Shown: positions 25,956 to 33,894 of the stretch, piece by piece
Layout of the letters: each line of letters begins with the position of its first letter
Position numbering within the stretch: position 1 is the first letter of the stretch
Source of the DNA: Limnohabitans sp. 2KL-1
GTDB taxonomy: Bacteria > Pseudomonadota > Gammaproteobacteria > Burkholderiales > Burkholderiaceae_C
Assembly: GCF_003063435.1 (NCBI RefSeq)
Contig: NZ_NESL01000002.1
Coordinates: 682,001-746,000 of the forward strand
Reading direction: 5' to 3'
DNA length: 64,000 bases
Notes under the pieces: generated by a model
The model's input: only the letters and a program-made list of their open reading frames with translations
Database searches by the model: none
Told to the model about the DNA's origin: nothing
Made by a program: the position numbers and the translations under genes

Positions 25956-26211
25956 AGTGCGATAGCCCCCCACCCCCTTCACATAAGCCAACAACTCCCC
26001 AAAAAACGAATACCTGCAAAGCGTGGACGAATCGCCCACCAGCAGCAGCTTGCGCCGTGCGCGGGTCATGCCCACGTTCATGCGGCGAATGTCAGACAGG
26101 AAGCCGATCTCGCCTTGGGGGTTGCTGCGCGTCAAGGTGATGGCAATGATGTCGCGCTCTTGGCCCTGAAACGAATCGACAGTGCCCACGCTGAGCCTGC
26201 GTTGCAGCAGC
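25956..26211 (-). pseudogene. duplicated 3' end of the SF1 helicase gene
   Basis: About 256 bp match 26987-27242 in the full-length helicase gene without gaps and with about 15 differences counted by eye. The frame is still open and encodes the last helicase motifs (SVGTVDSFQGQE, RMNVGMTRAR), but there is no N-terminal part. It begins 4 bases after the higA stop codon, and its end diverges into an unrelated tail. It and the true gene end form direct repeats that bracket higBA. Confidence 0.88.
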
Positions 26212-26214
26212 GGG

Positions 26215-26502
26215 TCATGCAGCCGTCAAAGGCTCCATGCGCACCACGGCACGCGCTCCCACGGCGCTGGCAAAGCGTTGGACTGTTCGCATGGATGGCG
26301 TGCCCCTGCCACTTTCGATGCGAGCCACCACGCTTTGGGTCGTGCCCATAAGTGCGGCCACATCGCCTTGCGTCAGGCCCGCTTTCGTGCGCGCTGCAAT
26401 CATTTCACGGGCCAGCTCAAACTCGGGCGCTTGTGCGTCATAGGCTTGGCGAACGCCGGGGTTGGCCAGAAGTTGGGCTTTCACGTCTTTCAAGCTTTTC
26501 AC
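26215..26502 (-). CDS. higA: HigA-type XRE antitoxin
   Basis: 95 residues from a GTG at 26502 that overlaps the toxin stop as GTGA. The helix-turn-helix is at about 32-85 with GLTQGDVAALMGTTQSVVARIE as the recognition region. This toxin-first order is normal for higBA. The antitoxin is intact although its toxin gene upstream carries a nonsense codon. Confidence 0.88.
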   Translation of the reverse strand: MKSLKDVKAQLLANPGVRQAYDAQAPEFELAREMIAARTKAGLTQGDVAALMGTTQSVVARIESGRGTPSMRTVQRFASAVGARAVVRMEPLTAA

Positions 26503-26858
26503 GTCGATTCCTCCAGGCGTTTCAATGCGGTTTCAATCGCGCTTCGTGGTGTGGTCTGCGTCTTTTTCACAAAAACGTGCAGCACCAGCAAAGTGCGCCC
26601 CTGAACGGCGGCGTAAACGGCACAGGCAATGCCATCGCGGCCCGTCATGCGCATTTCCCACAGCTTGCTTTCCAGCGGCCGGATGTGTGGCAAGCCCACA
26701 CGCTGCGGTCATAGTTCTTCCAGCATTTCACCGATGTGCAAAAACCGAGCTTGCATATCGGCGGGGATGGTCTGTAATTCACGCTCCGCCAGTGGATGCA
26801 GGGTCACATTCCAATGGAGTTCGAGTATAGCCTTTTTGCTATCTTTTGGCTTTTTCAT
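26499..26858 (-). pseudogene. higB: higB-like (RelE/Gp49 family) toxin gene with a nonsense codon
   Basis: From the ATG at 26858 the frame reads MKKPKDSKKAILELHWNVTL and on to GEMLEEL. It then meets TGA at 26709-26711 and continues in the same frame with PQRVGLPHIRPLESKLWEMR and the conserved end VFVKKTQTTPRSAIE. Family members usually have Gly at the stop position, so a GGA-to-TGA change is likely. The rest is in frame, which suggests a recent loss. No downstream start is well placed to rescue the second part, although a GTG at the VGLPH position might give a truncated product. It is coupled to higA by a 4-bp overlap. Confidence 0.8.
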
Positions 26859-26959
26859 GCAGCTCCCCTAGGTCTCGCTTTATCCATGCTTTGTCAGCAT
26901 GTAGGCATTTTTTTATGCGTTAGCTTAGCGTGACAACCTCAGCAATAGCAATCCCCGAG

Positions 26960-29014
26960 TCAGTCCTGTTTGCCCACCTCATGCGCAGTGCGGTAGCCCC
27001 CCACCCCCTTCACATAAGCCAACAACTCCACAAAAAACGGATGCCTGCAAAGCGTGGATGAATCGCCCACCAGCAGCAACTTGCGCCGTGCGCGGGTCAT
27101 GCCCACGTTCATGCGGCGGATGTCGGACAGGAAGCCGATCTCGCCTTGGGGGTTGCTGCGTGTCAGCGTGATAGCAATGATGTCGCGCTCTTGGCCTTGA
27201 AACGAATCCACGGTGCCCACGCTGAGCCTGCGTTGCAGCAGCAAATCGTTCAGAACGGCGCTGTCTTCGATGGCGTCTTTCAAATAGTTGATTTGGGCGC
27301 GGTACGGTGCAATCACGCCAATGGTCAGCGGGCGCTTGTTGTGCTCGGCGGGCTCTCCCAGCGCCAGCAGCTGCGCCAGGCGTTCCAGCAGCAAGTGGGC
27401 TTCTTCGGGGTTGGCGGTTGAACGGCTTTCGGGGATGGCCAGCTCTTGATAACCGCAGCCTGCCGTGTCGATGAATTCCACGGGCAGGTCGGGTGCAAAG
27501 CGCGGGTCATTAAAGCGCGGGTCATTAAAGCGCGGGTCATAAGCGGCCAAGTCGGCATGGCGCACGCTGGGGTGCGGCACCAGTTGGCCGCCATAAAACT
27601 TCTCGGAGCTGAAGCCCATGATGTGCGCGTGCATGCGGTATTGCACCTTCAGCATGCGGGCCGTGTGGGGTTGGCGCTGGATGCACTTTTCAAACAGGGT
27701 TTCGCGCAGGCCTTCGCGGGCGGCTTTTCCGCTTTTCACGGTAGGCGGCAGCTGGTGGTGGTCGCCCGCCAACACCAGGCGCTGACCCTTGGCAATGGGA
27801 ATCCAGCAACCCGGCTCCAAGGCCTGGGCGGCTTCGTCGATGAAGACGGTCTCAAAGCCCAGGTGGCGAATGTGGCGGTGGCTGGCGCCCACCAGCGTGC
27901 AGGTGATGACCTGCACCGATTCGAGCACGTCTTCGGTCATGAAGCGCTCCAAATCGTCGGCGGCTTGGCGCAGCGTGCGTGCTTCATCCCTCAGCCATTG
28001 GCGGCGCTCTCGCTCTTCAAAACCAAAGTTGCGCACACGTTCGCTGGCGGTCTCGCGGTGCTGCTCGGCGGTTTGGCGCATCGCGTGCATCTTGGCGTAG
28101 CTGGCGTGGGCCATCACCCCGGCGTCCAGCGTGTGCTTGAGCAGCAGCTCCGACACGCGGCTGGGGTTGCCCAAGCGAATCACATTCACACCGCGCTCGG
28201 CCAGTTTTTCGGTCAGCAGGTCCACAGCGGTGTTCGAGGGGGCGCACACCAGCACGCGCCGTTCGCGCCGGATGGTTTCCAAAATGGCTTGCACCAGCGT
28301 GGTGGTTTTGCCCGTGCCGGGCGGGCCATGGATGATGGCCACGTCTTGCGCCGTGACCACATGGCGCACAGCGGCCAGCTGCGAGTCGTTGAGCGCACTG
28401 GGGTAAAACAGGTCGTCGGCTTGGGGCTCGCGAAAGCGGGCTGCCTTCGCGCCCAGCAGCACGTCACGCAGTTCGGCCAAGCGGTTGCCGTGTGCGGCCA
28501 TGACCGCGCTCAGGGCCTGGTTCATCTCGCGGTAGCTCACCTCGTCAAACGTCAGGTCAATGCCTAACGTGCTGCCGTTGAGGGTGCTGCCGTCCAGCAC
28601 CCAGTCGGGCAGCGCTTCTTTGGTGGTGGCCAGCAGCAGCTTGTTGCGCCGCACGCGGGTCACCACGCCACTCACCACGGGCCGGTCTGGCCCCGAGTAG
28701 CCGGGCGCACTGCTGAACAGCGCCGCAGCCGCCCCCACCTGAAACAAATGCAGGTCTTGCCGATGCGCAGGCCGCTCCAGCTCCAGCACCACCTTGCCGC
28801 CAAACCCGATGTCTTCTTGGGTGATGGTGACGGGGTACCAAGTCAAGCCACGCCGACGGCGCTCTTTGATGCTGGCACTGGCGTTCTTGAGCTTGAACTG
28901 AGCCTGGTCTTCCTGTTGCTCAAGGTGCATGAGGGCACGCACATGGCGCAGCTCACTTTGAACATCACGTTCGAGAGCGCAAGGGGCGGTGGGGGTGGGG
29001 TCTTGGTCAGCCAA
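26960..29014 (-). CDS. SF1 superfamily helicase (IGHMBP2/Upf1/Dna2-like)
   Basis: 684 residues. The N-terminal ~190 residues form an OB-like accessory region. The helicase core has LNDSQLAAV (Q motif), GPPGTGKTTT (Walker A), DEAAQALEP (Walker B), GDHHQLPPTV, a QYRMHAHIM motif, VGTVDSFQGQERD and VGMTRARRKL. It unwinds RNA or DNA 5' to 3'. A 15-bp triplication adds DPRFN repeats near residue 490. Its last 256 bp are repeated on the other side of higBA. mazEF lies divergently upstream. Confidence 0.93.
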   Translation of the reverse strand: MADQDPTPTAPCALERDVQSELRHVRALMHLEQQEDQAQFKLKNASASIKERRRRGLTWYPVTITQEDIGFGGKVVLELERPAHRQDLHLFQVGAAAALFSSAPGYSGPDRPVVSGVVTRVRRNKLLLATTKEALPDWVLDGSTLNGSTLGIDLTFDEVSYREMNQALSAVMAAHGNRLAELRDVLLGAKAARFREPQADDLFYPSALNDSQLAAVRHVVTAQDVAIIHGPPGTGKTTTLVQAILETIRRERRVLVCAPSNTAVDLLTEKLAERGVNVIRLGNPSRVSELLLKHTLDAGVMAHASYAKMHAMRQTAEQHRETASERVRNFGFEERERRQWLRDEARTLRQAADDLERFMTEDVLESVQVITCTLVGASHRHIRHLGFETVFIDEAAQALEPGCWIPIAKGQRLVLAGDHHQLPPTVKSGKAAREGLRETLFEKCIQRQPHTARMLKVQYRMHAHIMGFSSEKFYGGQLVPHPSVRHADLAAYDPRFNDPRFNDPRFAPDLPVEFIDTAGCGYQELAIPESRSTANPEEAHLLLERLAQLLALGEPAEHNKRPLTIGVIAPYRAQINYLKDAIEDSAVLNDLLLQRRLSVGTVDSFQGQERDIIAITLTRSNPQGEIGFLSDIRRMNVGMTRARRKLLLVGDSSTLCRHPFFVELLAYVKGVGGYRTAHEVGKQD
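27497..27540. repeat. 15-bp tandem repeat inside the helicase gene
   Basis: Three units of AAAGCGCGGGTCATT (period 15) encode DPRFN on the minus strand. The period keeps the frame. Such a repeat can change copy number by slippage, lengthening a surface loop between helicase motifs. Confidence 0.85.
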
Positions 29015-29050
29015 AGGTGCAGAGACTTTTTCGTCACAATGATGTGGTCA

Positions 29051-29108
29051 CATTGTTACAACTTTGGGTATTGCCCATCCACTTCGCATGGATTAACATT
29101 GTTGCAAC
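29051..29108. promoter_or_regulatory. candidate mazEF operator repeats
   Basis: CATTGTTACAAC (29051-29062) and CATTGTTGCAAC (29097-29108) are near-identical 12-base repeats 46 bp apart, each centred on a GTTNCAAC palindrome. They flank the probable promoter region upstream of the antitoxin, as expected for autorepression by MazE or the MazEF complex. Confidence 0.5.
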
Positions 29109-29120
29109 TGGAGGATTATC

Positions 29121-29375
29121 ATGGAAATTGCAATTAGAAACATCGGCAACAGCAAAGGCGTGGTGTTGCCTAAGCCGTTTCTGGCCCAAGTCGGGCTGGA
29201 CGGACAGGCAACCGCCATCATCGAAGTGGAAAACGGCACCATCGTCTTGCGAAAGCCCGCCAAGTCCGTGCGTGCTGGATGGGCAGAGGCTGCTGCAGCC
29301 GTGTCCGCCAAAGGCGGAGATGCACTTTTGATGGGTGAGTTCGACAACTTGGACGACGAGGAGTTGGGCTGGTGA
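29121..29375 (+). CDS. mazE: MazE-type AbrB-fold antitoxin
   Basis: 84 residues. GGAGG lies 9 bases before the ATG. The AbrB swapped-hairpin fold is clear: IRNIGNSKGVVLPKPFLAQVGL and VENGTIVLRK, followed by a flexible acidic tail (EFDNLDDEELGW) that would sit in the toxin cleft. It overlaps the toxin start as GTGA. Confidence 0.92.
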   Translation: MEIAIRNIGNSKGVVLPKPFLAQVGLDGQATAIIEVENGTIVLRKPAKSVRAGWAEAAAAVSAKGGDALLMGEFDNLDDEELGW

Positions 29376-29689
29376 AGCGCGGCGACATTTGGCTGGTGAA
29401 CCTGGACCCGACCGTGGGCAGCGAAATCAAGAAGTCGCGGCCCTGCGTTGTGATGTCACCGGCAGAGTTGAATGACAACCTGCGAACCGTGATGGTGGCG
29501 CCCATGACCTCAAAGGGTTTTACTGCGCCGTTTCGAGTACCTGTGACCCATGCTGGCACCAAGGGCTTGATAGTGCTGGATCAGCTTCGGACGGTTGACA
29601 AGCTGCGCTTGGTCAAGCGGCTGGGCGCTGTATCCGCCAAGACATTGGCGGCAGCGCTGGCCACGCTGCAGGAAGTGTTCGCGGAGTAA
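29372..29689 (+). CDS. mazF: MazF-type mRNA interferase toxin
   Basis: 105 residues from a GTG at 29372. It has the MazF/PemK barrel: MKRGDIWLVNLDPTVGSEIK, RPCVVMSP, VAPMTSK, the conserved GLIVLDQLRTVDK with the catalytic strand, and a final helix. MazF enzymes cut single-stranded mRNA at short specific sequences. The key Arg and Thr residues appear intact, so the pair is probably functional. Confidence 0.93.
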   Translation: MKRGDIWLVNLDPTVGSEIKKSRPCVVMSPAELNDNLRTVMVAPMTSKGFTAPFRVPVTHAGTKGLIVLDQLRTVDKLRLVKRLGAVSAKTLAAALATLQEVFAE

Positions 29690-29732
29690 GAAGGCAAAAG
29701 CCCTTGGGCTTTTCTGGCCGCAGCGAACAGGA

Positions 29733-30200
29733 TCAGCCCTGTTTGACATCGCCCGCCTGAGCAGAAGCGGGCAACCCGAAGACCCGGTCGAAGCACCAGG
29801 TGAAGGCGATGGCATAGAAGAAAAAGAACACCAGCAGGCCCAGATTGGCCACCAAGGCAGCGGTGAGCGAAATGTCCAGCCACAGCGACATGACGGGCAA
29901 AAGAATGATGACCAGCCCGCCCTCAAAACCCGCCCCGTGGGCCAGCCGCCTGACAAAAGAGCGGCCACGCACCGATTGGCGCGACTCCCAGCGCTCAAAA
30001 AGCCAGTTGAAGACGTAATTCCATGTCAGCGCAATGCTCGACAACACGACCGCCAGGCCCAAGGTGGAGGCGGGCGACTTGTCAAAGGCCAGGCTCAACA
30101 CGGGCCCGACCACTGCGATAGCCATGGCCTCGTACAAAAGGGCCTGAAAAACGCGGCGGGTGGTAGGGGTCATATTGGAGAATGCGCTGAATGCACTCAC
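29733..30200 (-). CDS. PACE-family efflux transporter (AceI-like)
   Basis: 155 residues from a GTG overlapping the queF stop as GTGA; an ATG at 30173 would give 146 and matches the usual family start. Four membrane helices form two tandem bacterial transmembrane pair domains. The first helix has [11 protein letters not shown] with the membrane Glu that couples protons in AceI. The inter-helix signatures [13 protein letters not shown] and WCFDRVFG are also present. PACE proteins export chlorhexidine and other biocides or short diamines. Confidence 0.88.
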   Translation of the reverse strand: MSAFSAFSNMTPTTRRVFQALLYEAMAIAVVGPVLSLAFDKSPASTLGLAVVLSSIALTWNYVFNWLFERWESRQSVRGRSFVRRLAHGAGFEGGLVIILLPVMSLWLDISLTAALVANLGLLVFFFFYAIAFTWCFDRVFGLPASAQAGDVKQG

Positions 30201-31048
30201 TGCCGCGCCGTGCGCACGTTGGGTGGCAACTTGCCCGGGGCGCTGGTGCGCCAGGGGTTGATGTCCAGCCCGCCGCGCCGGGTGTAGCGGGCGTACACCG
30301 TGAGCTTGGTGGGTTTGCAGCGTGTCCAGATGTCCATGAAGATGCGCTCAACACACTGCTCATGAAACTCGTTGTGGTTGCGAAAACTCACGATGTATTG
30401 CAGCAGACCCGCTTGGTCGATCTGTGGGCCGCTGTAGGTAATTTGCACACTGCCCCAGTCGGGCTGGCCTGTGACCAGGCAATTGCTTTTGAGCAGGTGG
30501 CTGACCAAGGTTTCGGTCACGGGCAGCTCTTCAGCATTGGCGCTCAACAGGTCCGGTGCAGGCTGGTAGCGCGTGCACTCGATGTCCATGCGGTCCAGGT
30601 TCAGGCCATCCAGTTCGTGCACGGGCTCGGGGTCAAACTGTTCTTGCAGCAGCAGCTTCACGCCTACGCTGGCCTGAATGGTGCCGCCGTTCCAGATGGC
30701 CGCGCTGATGTCGCGGCGGATCATGTCGCGCACCACGTCGGCGCTTTCCAGGCGCGTGTTGTTGAAGCTGTTGAGGTACAGCTTGAAGGACTTGCTCTCC
30801 ACGATGTGCGTGCTTTCGGCAGGCACAGTGATGTGCGCCAGCGCCACTTGCGGCTTGCCCTTGGGGTTGAGCCAGGACAGCTCAAACGCGGTCCACAAGT
30901 CGGCCCCAAAAAACACGGGCTGCCCGGTAACGCCGATCTCTGCGCGTTTGGTGGCGCGGGGGATGGGGAACAGCAGGCTGGCGTCGTACTGGTCGACATA
31001 GGCGCTGGACTTGCCGAGTTGGGATTGTTCAGGGGAGTTCATGCTCAT
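30197..31048 (-). CDS. queF: NADPH-dependent 7-cyano-7-deazaguanine reductase
   Basis: 283 residues, the long two-domain QueF form. It has [16 protein letters not shown] for NADPH and substrate binding, the catalytic Cys and Asp in [12 protein letters not shown], and the helix [10 protein letters not shown]. It reduces preQ0 to preQ1 in queuosine tRNA modification. The ATG overlaps the stop of yaaA by 4 bp and its own stop overlaps the PACE gene. preQ0 synthesis genes are not in the window. Confidence 0.95.
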   Translation of the reverse strand: MSMNSPEQSQLGKSSAYVDQYDASLLFPIPRATKRAEIGVTGQPVFFGADLWTAFELSWLNPKGKPQVALAHITVPAESTHIVESKSFKLYLNSFNNTRLESADVVRDMIRRDISAAIWNGGTIQASVGVKLLLQEQFDPEPVHELDGLNLDRMDIECTRYQPAPDLLSANAEELPVTETLVSHLLKSNCLVTGQPDWGSVQITYSGPQIDQAGLLQYIVSFRNHNEFHEQCVERIFMDIWTRCKPTKLTVYARYTRRGGLDINPWRTSAPGKLPPNVRTARQ

Positions 31049-31821
31049 GCTTGCACCTTGCGACGGAACACCAAACGGTCTGGCTCGGACACTTGGGGGT
31101 CGTAGCTGTAGCCTTCCAGGTCAAAACCCAGCAAGCCTTCGGGGTGGGTGATCTTGTTCTGAATAGCGAATCGGGCCATCAAACCCCGCGCCCGCTTGGC
31201 GTTGAAGCTGATGATTTTGTATTTGCCGCCCTTGAAGTCTTCGAACACACATTCGATGACGCGGGCCTTGAGGGTTTTGCGGTCCACCGACTTGAAATAC
31301 TCTTGCGAGGCCAGGTTCACGATGACCGGTGTTTTGTCTTTGGCCAGCTGGGCGTTCAGGTACTCGGCAATCTGCGGCCCCCAAAACTTGTAGAGGTTGC
31401 TGCCCTTGTCGGTCTGCAGCGTGGTGCCCATTTCCAGGCGGTAGGGCTGCATCCAATCGAGCGGGCGCAACACGCCATACAGGCCACTCAAAATGCCCAC
31501 ATGGGTTTGCGCCCAGTCCAGGTCTTGTGCTGACAGGGTCTTGGCGTCCAAGCCTTCGTACACGTCGCCATTGAAGGCCAGCACGGCCTGCTTGGCATTC
31601 TTGGCGGTGAATTTGGGGCTCCAGGCTTCGTAGCGGGCCACGTTCAGGGCCGACAGCGCGTCCGACAGGTCCATCAACTCGGCGATTTGCTGGGGCGACT
31701 TTTGGCGCAGCACCTCAATGAGGGCCTGCGATTGCGGCACGAACTGCGGCAACGTGTGGGGCACGCCCGCAGCGGGGGTTTCATAGTCCAGAGATTTGGC
31801 GGGTGACAATAAGAACAACAT
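31045..31821 (-). CDS. yaaA: peroxide-stress DNA-binding protein YaaA
   Basis: 258 residues, the same length as the E. coli protein, starting [19 protein letters not shown] is 8 bases before this ATG. An ATG three codons upstream would leave AAGGA too close. Family motifs [28 protein letters not shown] and [10 protein letters not shown] are all present. YaaA lowers free iron and oxidative damage after H2O2. Its start codon shares CATG with the opposite-strand truC start. Confidence 0.93.
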   Translation of the reverse strand: MLFLLSPAKSLDYETPAAGVPHTLPQFVPQSQALIEVLRQKSPQQIAELMDLSDALSALNVARYEAWSPKFTAKNAKQAVLAFNGDVYEGLDAKTLSAQDLDWAQTHVGILSGLYGVLRPLDWMQPYRLEMGTTLQTDKGSNLYKFWGPQIAEYLNAQLAKDKTPVIVNLASQEYFKSVDRKTLKARVIECVFEDFKGGKYKIISFNAKRARGLMARFAIQNKITHPEGLLGFDLEGYSYDPQVSEPDRLVFRRKVQA

Positions 31822-32563
31822 GCTCGACATCCTTTACCTGGACGATTATCTCGCCATCGTCAACAAACCCTCTGGCTGGCTGGTGCATCGCACCCCGTTG
31901 GACAAGGGCGAAACCCGCTTTGTGTTGCAAACCCTGCGCGACCAGATCGGACTGCACGTCTGGCCTGTGCACCGCTTGGACAAGGGCACCAGCGGCGTGC
32001 TGGTGTTTGCGCTGAGCGCCGAAGTGGCCCGCCTGCTGGGCCAGGCCTTTGAAAGCGGCGATGGGCTGCAAAAAACCTACCGCGCCGTGGTGCGTGGCTG
32101 GCCGGCTGATGAGGGCTTGATCGACCACGCTTTAAAACGCATGCCCGATGACATGCGCACCGAGCGCCTGGAAGTGCAGCCCGCCCAAAGCCGCTTTGCC
32201 ACCCTGCGCCGCTTTGAGCTGCCCCTGCCGCAGCAAGGCTTTGCCAGCACCCGCTGCGCCGAAGTGGCTCTGACGCCCCTCACGGGCCGTCGCCACCAAC
32301 TGCGCCGCCACATGAAGCACATCGCCCACCCCATCATCGGCGACGCCACCCACGGCAAAGGGCCGCTCAACCGGGCCGTGGCAGATTTGATCGGACTGCA
32401 GCGCCTGTGGTTGCATGCACAAAGTCTGGAATTGCGTCACCCGGTCAGCGGGCAGCAGCTGCGTTTGGAGTCACCGCTGCCCAGCGAGTGGGGACTTTGG
32501 AATTCTTTCACTGAGCCATCCATTCAACCCCCAAGCGGGCCTAGCGCTGCCCCCTCTTTGTAG
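31820..32563 (+). CDS. truC: tRNA pseudouridine synthase, RluA family (TruC-like)
   Basis: 247 residues from the ATG at 31820 ([19 protein letters not shown]). The catalytic motif [10 protein letters not shown] carries the active Asp, and later [20 protein letters not shown] binds RNA. TruC makes pseudouridine-65 in tRNA-Ile and tRNA-Asp. The last residues ([11 protein letters not shown]) are low-complexity, and the stop codon lies within the REP palindrome that starts at 32556. The end of the protein may therefore have been reset by that insertion. Confidence 0.9.
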   Translation: MLDILYLDDYLAIVNKPSGWLVHRTPLDKGETRFVLQTLRDQIGLHVWPVHRLDKGTSGVLVFALSAEVARLLGQAFESGDGLQKTYRAVVRGWPADEGLIDHALKRMPDDMRTERLEVQPAQSRFATLRRFELPLPQQGFASTRCAEVALTPLTGRRHQLRRHMKHIAHPIIGDATHGKGPLNRAVADLIGLQRLWLHAQSLELRHPVSGQQLRLESPLPSEWGLWNSFTEPSIQPPSGPSAAPSL

Positions 32564-32637
32564 CAACCCACCGCTGTGGGCGATGGTTTTCAGGGCGTGT
32601 GTCACGCCCATCGAGCACGGGATGGGCTCCTGCAAAG
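32556..32637. repeat. REPIN-like palindrome, copy 2
   Basis: An 82-bp palindrome bounded by CTTTGTA and TGCAAAG, with arms AACCCACCGCTGTGGGCGATGG and CCATCGAGCACGGGATGGGCTC given as regions. Compared in the opposite orientation it matches 23768-23850, with the centre TTTTCAGGGCGTGTG nearly unchanged. It supplies the TAG stop of truC. Confidence 0.75.
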
Positions 32638-32745
32638 CGGTGCGATTGTCACCCAAAGGATAAGCATCTGGCCGGTTTTCCATAAGATGCACGCCTGCGC
32701 TTGCTACCGCGAGCCAAGACTCAAACGACCGCGACAACACACCCC

Positions 32746-33867
32746 ATGAGCCTGCTCTTCACGCCTCTCACCTTCAACGCGCCCTCCGGCCCCCTCACCT
32801 TGCCCAACCGCATCGTGATCGCGCCCATGTGCCAGTACTCGGCCGACCACGGCCAAGCCACCGACTGGCACCTCACGCACTGGACCAACATGCTCAACAG
32901 CGGTGCGGGCCTGTTCACCATCGAGGCCACAGCGGTCTCGGCCGTGGGCCGCATCAGCCCCGGTTGTCTGGGCCTGTGGGACGACGCGACGCAAGCGGCC
33001 TTGGCCGACAAACTGCACCGCGCCCGACGCCTGGCCCCGAGCATGCCCGTGTGCATTCAGATCAGCCACGCTGGCCGCAAGGCTTCGAGCGCCGCACCTT
33101 GGAACGGCGGCATGCTGATCGCCCCCGAAAACGGCGGCTGGCAGACCGTGGCGCCCAGCGCCCTGCCCCACTTGCCCCAAGAAGCCGCGCCCACCGAACT
33201 CAGCTTGGCCGACATCGCGCAAATCAAGGCGGACTTTGTCAACACCGCCCGGCGCAGCCACGAACTGGGCATCGAGGCGGTGGAGCTGCACGCGGCGCAC
33301 GGCTATTTGCTGCACCAGTTTTTGTCGCCCATTTCCAACCAGCGCACCGATGCCTATGGCGGCTCGTTTGAAAACCGCATTCGCTTTCCGCTGGAAGTGT
33401 TCCAAGCCGTGCGCGAAGCCTTTGGCGGCACGCTGGGCATGCGCATCTCGGGCACCGACTGGGTGGACGGTGGCTGGACAGTTGAAGAAACCGCCGCCTT
33501 GTCGGTGAAGCTCAAACAAGCCGGGGCGCAGTTCGTGCACATCTCCTCGGGAGGCGTCTCGCCTTTGCAAAAAATTGCCTTGGGCCCAGAGTACCAAGTG
33601 CACTTGGCCAAAACGGTCAAAGATGCATCGGACCTGACCACCATCGCCGTGGGCCTGATCACCGAGCCTTCTCAGGCCGAAGCCGTGCTGCAGCGTGGCG
33701 ACGCAGATTTGGTCGCCCTGGCCCGTTCTTTCCTTTACAAGCCGCGGTGGGGCTGGGAAGCGGCTGTGGCCTTGGGCGGCACGGTCGACTCACAACACCA
33801 GTACTGGCGCAGCTTGCCCCGCGAAGCCAAAAACATTTTCAACGACGCCAAAATTGGCATGCGCTGA
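32746..33867 (+). CDS. Old Yellow Enzyme family NADH:flavin oxidoreductase (YqjM/XenA class)
   Basis: 373 residues from the ATG at 32746. It has the FMN barrel features LPNRIVIAPMCQYSA, with the Cys typical of the YqjM/XenA class, QISHAGRKAS, AHGYLLHQFLSPISNQRTD with the His pair, and YGGSFENR. It reduces activated C=C bonds, quinones or nitro compounds with NAD(P)H. It lies 27 bp before a Bug receptor, so the two may form an operon, but the natural substrate is unknown. Confidence 0.92.
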   Translation: MSLLFTPLTFNAPSGPLTLPNRIVIAPMCQYSADHGQATDWHLTHWTNMLNSGAGLFTIEATAVSAVGRISPGCLGLWDDATQAALADKLHRARRLAPSMPVCIQISHAGRKASSAAPWNGGMLIAPENGGWQTVAPSALPHLPQEAAPTELSLADIAQIKADFVNTARRSHELGIEAVELHAAHGYLLHQFLSPISNQRTDAYGGSFENRIRFPLEVFQAVREAFGGTLGMRISGTDWVDGGWTVEETAALSVKLKQAGAQFVHISSGGVSPLQKIALGPEYQVHLAKTVKDASDLTTIAVGLITEPSQAEAVLQRGDADLVALARSFLYKPRWGWEAAVALGGTVDSQHQYWRSLPREAKNIFNDAKIGMR

Positions 33868-33894
33868 TTGCCACCCCAAAAAAGAGAGACACAC

